Below, piece after piece: positions 7,527-10,340 of a stretch of 10,340 nucleotides of DNA. The stretch lies in the NCBI GenBank assembly GCA_946481265.1, contig CAMLNE010000134.1, positions 1 to 10,340 of the forward strand, written 5' to 3'. The notes under the pieces were generated by a model that was given only the letters and a program-made list of their open reading frames with translations, was not told the origin of the DNA and did no database searches. The translations under genes and the position numbers were made by a program. This DNA comes from an uncultured Panacagrimonas sp. (GTDB taxonomy: Bacteria; Pseudomonadota; Gammaproteobacteria; Nevskiales; Nevskiaceae). Positions within the stretch are counted from its first letter, which is position 1. Each line of letters begins with the position of its first letter.

Positions 7527-8332
7527 CGTCCGCTCCAGGGATGCTGGAGGCGCGCGGCCAGCGCCCGGGTAACCGGACCGGGCGCCTCGAATTTCAGTGT
7601 CCCGATGCGCTGCACGGGCCAGATCCCCAGCACGCTGTTGCTGACGAAGCATTCCGATGCATGGCGGACCTCGTCGGGAGAGACCAGTCCCAGCTCGCAG
7701 CCGATGCCTTCATCGCGCGCAAGCTCGACGAGCTTGTCGCGCATCATGCCGGCGACGCCGGCACGCGAGACATCCGGCGTGACCAGGATGCGGTCGATCA
7801 CGAAGAACGCGTTGGTCCTGGATCCGCAGGTCACGCGCCCCTCGGCATCGCACATCAGCACCTCGTGCTGGTCCAGGGGCCAGTCACGACTGGCCAGGAC
7901 CTGTTCGAGGCGGTTGAGGTGCTTGATGCCCGCCAGGCGCGGCTGGATGCCGAGCAGGATCGGGCTCCATCCCATCGTGATGCCATGGATCCAGCGCGCC
8001 GCCGGCTCATCGGGCAAGGGGCGAAGCTCGAGGAGCTCGTCGCAGGCCCGCCCGCCCGGCCGATACCCGCGACCGTTTCCGGCACGGCTCAACGTGATGC
8101 GCAGGACCGCTTGGCCGGCCTGCGCGCAGACCGAGTCGACCCGTGTCGCCAGCCCGGCCGGAATGTCCAGGTCGAGCGTTGCGGCGTCGTCCGCAAGCTT
8201 GCGCAGCTGACGGTCCCGATCGACCAGGCGACCATCCACGACCAGGCCCGTGCGGAACACGCCGTCGCCGTAATGCAGCGCCCGTGTCGCGGTCCATCCG
8301 CCTTCGCAAGGCTCACCGTTGAACAGCATCAT
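7523..8332 (-). CDS. pabC: Aminodeoxychorismate lyase (4-amino-4-deoxychorismate lyase)
   Basis: This 269-residue fold-type IV PLP enzyme converts 4-amino-4-deoxychorismate to 4-aminobenzoate and pyruvate, the second step of the folate branch, using the product of PabB encoded just upstream. Evidence: HYGDGVFRTG (20-29), the PLP-lysine motif GIKHLNRLEQVL with K137, AGVAGMMR (191-198), and the family-typical SNSVLGIWPV (231-240). At the position where fold-type IV enzymes usually have a PLP N1-contacting Glu (VTE in E. coli PabC) this protein reads VTCGSRTN, with C169. Most other hallmarks point to a lyase; a D-amino-acid or branched-chain aminotransferase is less likely given GIWPV and the pabB neighbour. 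Two adjacent ATGs (8332, 8329) could start it; the first gives an ATGA overlap with pabB. Confidence 0.9.
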   Translation of the reverse strand: MMLFNGEPCEGGWTATRALHYGDGVFRTGLVVDGRLVDRDRQLRKLADDAATLDLDIPAGLATRVDSVCAQAGQAVLRITLSRAGNGRGYRPGGRACDELLELRPLPDEPAARWIHGITMGWSPILLGIQPRLAGIKHLNRLEQVLASRDWPLDQHEVLMCDAEGRVTCGSRTNAFFVIDRILVTPDVSRAGVAGMMRDKLVELARDEGIGCELGLVSPDEVRHASECFVSNSVLGIWPVQRIGTLKFEAPGPVTRALAARLQHPWSGR

Positions 8333-9636
8333 TCCTTCGCACCCAATGCCAGGAGAAGACCGCGCGCCTTGGCGCGTGTCTCCGCCAGTTCAGCCTGCGC
8401 CTCGGAATCCGCAACGATACCGGCGCCTGCCCGGAAGCTCACCTGCCCGTCCTGCACGACCAGGCTGCGGATCAGGATATTGGTGTCCATGCGTCCGCAA
8501 CGCGACAGGTAGCCCATGGCGCCCGTGTACGGGCCGCGTCCCACGCCTTCGAGCTCGGCGATGATCTGCATGGAACGCACCTTCGGGCAGCCGGTGATGG
8601 TGCCGCCGGGAAAAACCGCGCGCAGCACCTCGCCCGGCCCGATATCCGCGCGCAGCCGGCCGCGGACGTTCGACACGATGTGATGCACGTGCGCGTAGGA
8701 CTCCAGGCCCATCAGCTCGCTGACTTCCACGCTGCCGGGTTCGCACACCCGGCCCAGGTCGTTTCGCTCCAGGTCGATCAGCATCACGTGCTCTGCCCGC
8801 TCCTTCAGGTTGCGGATCAGCTCGGCGCGGATCTGCAGATCATCGTCGCCGGCTCGGCGTGGCCGCGTGCCGGCGATGGGACGGGTCTGCACGCGACGGC
8901 CGTCGATCTCCACCAGTCGTTCCGGTGAGGAACTGAGCAGGGCCACCTCACCGATCCGGGCCAGCCCGGCGAACGGCGACGGGTTGTAGCGGCGCAGGCG
9001 ACGGTAGACGTCAAGGTAATCGCGACCAGGCGACAGGCGCCCGCGCCAGGCGCGTGACAGGTTCACCTGGAACACATCGCCCGCCAGCAGGTAGCGGTGG
9101 ATCTTCTCCACCCCATCGAGGAAATCTGCCGGATCGTCTTCGTCGAGGGCCTGCAGCAGGCAGCCGCCTTCTACTTGTTCTTCTGTAGAATCAATGGAAT
9201 AAATTACATTCTTAAAATAATTTATATGATCTGGATCGTGTTCGGACAAGAGAATCGTCCGCCCCTGCTCACGGTCGCGGATGATGGCCGCCGGACAGCG
9301 TACGGCGAGGAAATCCGGCAAGCGAAACGGCGACGCCGGCAATCGGAGGGAGGGTTCGATCCAGCCGGCCGCCTCGTAGCCCATCAGCAGGAACCAGCCG
9401 CCCGTGAACGGCAGGCCGTCGGGAACGCGAGCCGGCAATGCGGCGTGGGCCGAGGACAGTCGGGCGAGCCCCTCGCGGCCGCTCAGCTGCTCGCCCGGAA
9501 AGGCCAGCAGAAGGTCGTAGCGTCCGACGCCGGGATGCCCCGCGACGCTTTCCAGGAGGAATGGAAAGGTCGCGGGATCGCGTCTGTGGATCTCGAAAAG
9601 ATCAACAGAAACCGGCAGTTCAACGCGCAACTTCAT
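8329..9636 (-). CDS. pabB: Aminodeoxychorismate synthase component I (PabB), TrpE-like active-site variant
   Basis: This 435-residue chorismate-binding enzyme should make 4-amino-4-deoxychorismate from chorismate with ammonia from a PabA/TrpG-type glutaminase, which is not in this window. Supporting motifs are WFLLMGYEAAGW near the N-terminus, LLAGDVFQVNLSR, YNPSPFAGL, SSSPERLVE, ERAEHVMLIDLERNDLGRVC, HHIVSNVRG, FPGGTITGCPKVRSMQII, MGYLSRCGRMDTNILIR and GAGIVADSE. ITGxPK and the GYLSxCGxMDTNI block are PabB-like. The nucleophile motif reads PIAGT (253-257; A255 codon at 8872-8874), not the PIKGT of E. coli PabB. Neighbour pabC favours the folate role over anthranilate synthase. Residues 137-156 (HINYFKNV and following) are encoded by AT-rich codons quite unlike the rest of the gene. 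The ATG at 9636 is 13 nt after the fabF stop; no strong Shine-Dalgarno is visible. Confidence 0.88.
   Translation of the reverse strand: MKLRVELPVSVDLFEIHRRDPATFPFLLESVAGHPGVGRYDLLLAFPGEQLSGREGLARLSSAHAALPARVPDGLPFTGGWFLLMGYEAAGWIEPSLRLPASPFRLPDFLAVRCPAAIIRDREQGRTILLSEHDPDHINYFKNVIYSIDSTEEQVEGGCLLQALDEDDPADFLDGVEKIHRYLLAGDVFQVNLSRAWRGRLSPGRDYLDVYRRLRRYNPSPFAGLARIGEVALLSSSPERLVEIDGRRVQTRPIAGTRPRRAGDDDLQIRAELIRNLKERAEHVMLIDLERNDLGRVCEPGSVEVSELMGLESYAHVHHIVSNVRGRLRADIGPGEVLRAVFPGGTITGCPKVRSMQIIAELEGVGRGPYTGAMGYLSRCGRMDTNILIRSLVVQDGQVSFRAGAGIVADSEAQAELAETRAKARGLLLALGAKE
8333..8338 (-). promoter_or_regulatory. Shine-Dalgarno-like GAAGGA abutting the two possible pabC starts
   Basis: GAAGGA on the minus strand lies directly against the first pabC ATG (8332) and 3 nt before the second (8329). 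Neither spacing is ideal. The second ATG has slightly better spacing, whereas the first retains the ATGA overlap seen at the next three junctions. The resulting proteins differ by one Met. Confidence 0.4.
9199..9225. repeat. 8-bp perfect inverted repeat in the AT-rich island of pabB
   Basis: ATAAATTA (9199-9206) and TAATTTAT (9218-9225) are perfect reverse complements separated by 11 nt. The right arm overlaps the candidate -10 element and the left arm lies just past the predicted transcription start. The geometry could suit an operator for a dimeric regulator, but short AT-rich palindromes are common in AT-rich DNA by chance. Confidence 0.4.
9221..9249 (-). promoter_or_regulatory. Candidate sigma70 promoter inside pabB, toward pabC-mltG-tmk-holB-pilZ
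   Basis: On the minus strand TTGTCC (9249-9244, four of six matches to TTGACA) is followed after exactly 17 nt by TATAAA (9226-9221, five of six matches to TATAAT). The -10 lies in a 50-bp island of 18% GC (9181-9230). Transcription would begin near 9214 and serve the downstream genes of the operon. This is sequence resemblance only; the island could have another cause. Confidence 0.38.
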
Positions 9637-9649
9637 GCGCGTTGAGAAG

Positions 9650-10340
9650 TTACTTCAACTTCGCGAATGCCAGGCTGCCATTGGTCCCGCCAAAACCGAA
9701 GGAGTTGGAAATCACGATGTCGAGCTTGGCCTGCCGCGCGGTATGCGGCACGAAGTCGAGATCGCAACCCTCGCCCGGGTTGTCGAGGTTGATGGTCGGC
9801 GGGATGACCTGGTCGCGCAGCGCCAGGCAGCAGAACACCGCCTCAATTCCACCGGCTGCGCCGAGCAGGTGCCCGGTCATCGACTTGGTCGAACTGACCG
9901 CCAGCTTGCGGGCGTGGTCGCCGAAAGCGCCCTTCACGGCCATGGTCTCGGCAAGGTCGCCGGCAGGGGTCGATGTTCCGTGGGCGTTGATGTAGTCCAC
10001 CTGCTCCGGGTTGATCCCGGCGTCGCGCAGGGTGTTCGCCATGGCGCGGCGTGCACCGTTCCCATCGTCCGGCGGCAGGGTGATGTGATAGGCGTCGCTG
10101 GACATGCCGAAGCCGATCAGCTCGGCGTAGATGCGTGCGCCGCGTGCCTTGGCCTGCTCGTAATCCTCGAGGACGAGCACGCCGGCACCGTCACCCAGGA
10201 CGAAACCGTCGCGATCCTTGTCCCAGGGGCGGCTTGCCCGCTGCGGATCCTCGTTGCGGGTGGACAGCGCGCGTGCCTGGCAGAAACCGGCCATGCCGGC
10301 CGGACTCGCGCCGGCCTCGGCGCCACCGGCGAGGCAGACA
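9650..10340 (-). CDS. fabF: 3-oxoacyl-[acyl-carrier-protein] synthase II (5' partial)
   Basis: This is the C-terminal part (about 229 residues) of beta-ketoacyl-ACP synthase II, which condenses malonyl-ACP with acyl-ACP to elongate fatty acids. The frame runs open through the window edge; the ATG at 10294 is internal. The N-terminal half, including the nucleophilic Cys, lies outside. Visible are [56 protein letters not shown] (catalytic His codon at 9980-9982), [15 protein letters not shown] (Lys codon 9884-9886, catalytic His codon 9869-9871), [17 protein letters not shown] and [12 protein letters not shown] (the gating loop). The similarity to the E. coli FabF C-terminus is close, so it is FabF rather than FabB. 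It is the most upstream visible gene of the operon; acpP would be the usual gene before it. The stop is TAA at 9652-9650. Confidence 0.96.
   Translation of the reverse strand, partial: VCLAGGAEAGASPAGMAGFCQARALSTRNEDPQRASRPWDKDRDGFVLGDGAGVLVLEDYEQAKARGARIYAELIGFGMSSDAYHITLPPDDGNGARRAMANTLRDAGINPEQVDYINAHGTSTPAGDLAETMAVKGAFGDHARKLAVSSTKSMTGHLLGAAGGIEAVFCCLALRDQVIPPTINLDNPGEGCDLDFVPHTARQAKLDIVISNSFGFGGTNGSLAFAKLK

Noticed and set aside
6492..8210. Plus-strand open frame of 572 codons opposite mltG and pabC
   Set aside because: It is antisense to two well-supported genes. The protein is rich in His, Gln and Arg with no recognisable fold, so it is a codon-bias shadow.
9187..9230. Plus-strand promoter or small gene in the AT-rich island
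   Set aside because: TAGAAT and TAAAAT hexamers occur on the plus strand but without a convincing -35 at 16-18 nt, and they would read only antisense into pabB and fabF.
8329..9636. Anthranilate synthase component I (trpE) based on the PIAGT motif
   Set aside because: The gene is adjacent to pabC, and ITGCPKVRSM and GYLSRCGRMDTNI are more PabB-like. I kept PabB and reported the motif as a finding.
10292..10294. ATG at 10294 as the start of fabF
   Set aside because: The residues upstream in the same frame ([15 protein letters not shown]) continue FabF similarity to the window edge, so this Met is internal.
1..10340. A defence, phage, mobile or biosynthetic gene cluster
   Set aside because: I saw no transposase, integrase, toxin-antitoxin, nuclease or phage motifs on either strand. 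Nearly all bases are explained by one sensory gene and a conserved housekeeping operon.

Overview
The window is high-GC DNA (locally about 65-70% GC) from a proteobacterium. The order fabF-pabB-pabC-mltG-tmk-holB-pilZ, with a true type IV pilus PilZ protein at its end, points to a gammaproteobacterium that builds type IV pili. Having pabB between fabF and pabC recalls the Xanthomonadales and their relatives more than the enterics, where the order is fabF-pabC-mltG-tmk-holB-tatD. That placement is inferred from gene order and protein motifs, not from a search.

Plus strand, 1-4439: one very large sensory gene whose 5' end lies outside the window. It encodes a CheB methylesterase domain (N-terminal part missing), a CheR methyltransferase, a PAS-like domain, nine heptads of coiled coil, three more PAS or PAS-like domains, a histidine kinase core (HisKA plus HATPase) and a C-terminal receiver. 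This is a soluble hybrid that joins chemoreceptor-type methylation chemistry to a two-component phosphorelay.

Minus strand, 10340 down to 4466: a tightly packed housekeeping operon. In order of transcription it holds fabF (fatty acid elongation, 5' end outside the window), pabB and pabC (4-aminobenzoate for folate), mltG (peptidoglycan glycan-strand release), tmk (dTMP kinase), holB (clamp-loader delta' subunit) and pilZ (type IV pilus biogenesis). Four consecutive junctions (pabB/pabC, pabC/mltG, mltG/tmk, tmk/holB) are ATGA stop/start overlaps, so translational coupling is likely. FabF-pabB has a 13-nt gap and holB-pilZ a 36-nt gap with its own Shine-Dalgarno sequence. The operon links precursors for lipid, folate and dTTP to cell wall and replication functions. 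PilZ and the convergent sensory gene are the surface-motility and signalling parts.

The two units converge with only 26 bp between stop codons, and that gap holds a small inverted repeat. There is no gene-free stretch over 300 bases. No RNA gene, mobile element, CRISPR array or phage gene is visible.

Most of the window is well-known biology and I do not see a wholly new system. The most unusual points are: an 18% GC, 50-bp island inside pabB that carries a well-spaced sigma70-like promoter and an 8-bp inverted repeat; a PabB with the TrpE-like PIAGT motif in place of PIKGT; a PabC with Cys where a PLP-contacting Glu is expected; and the giant CheB-CheR-PAS-kinase-receiver fusion next to pilZ where tatD is often found.
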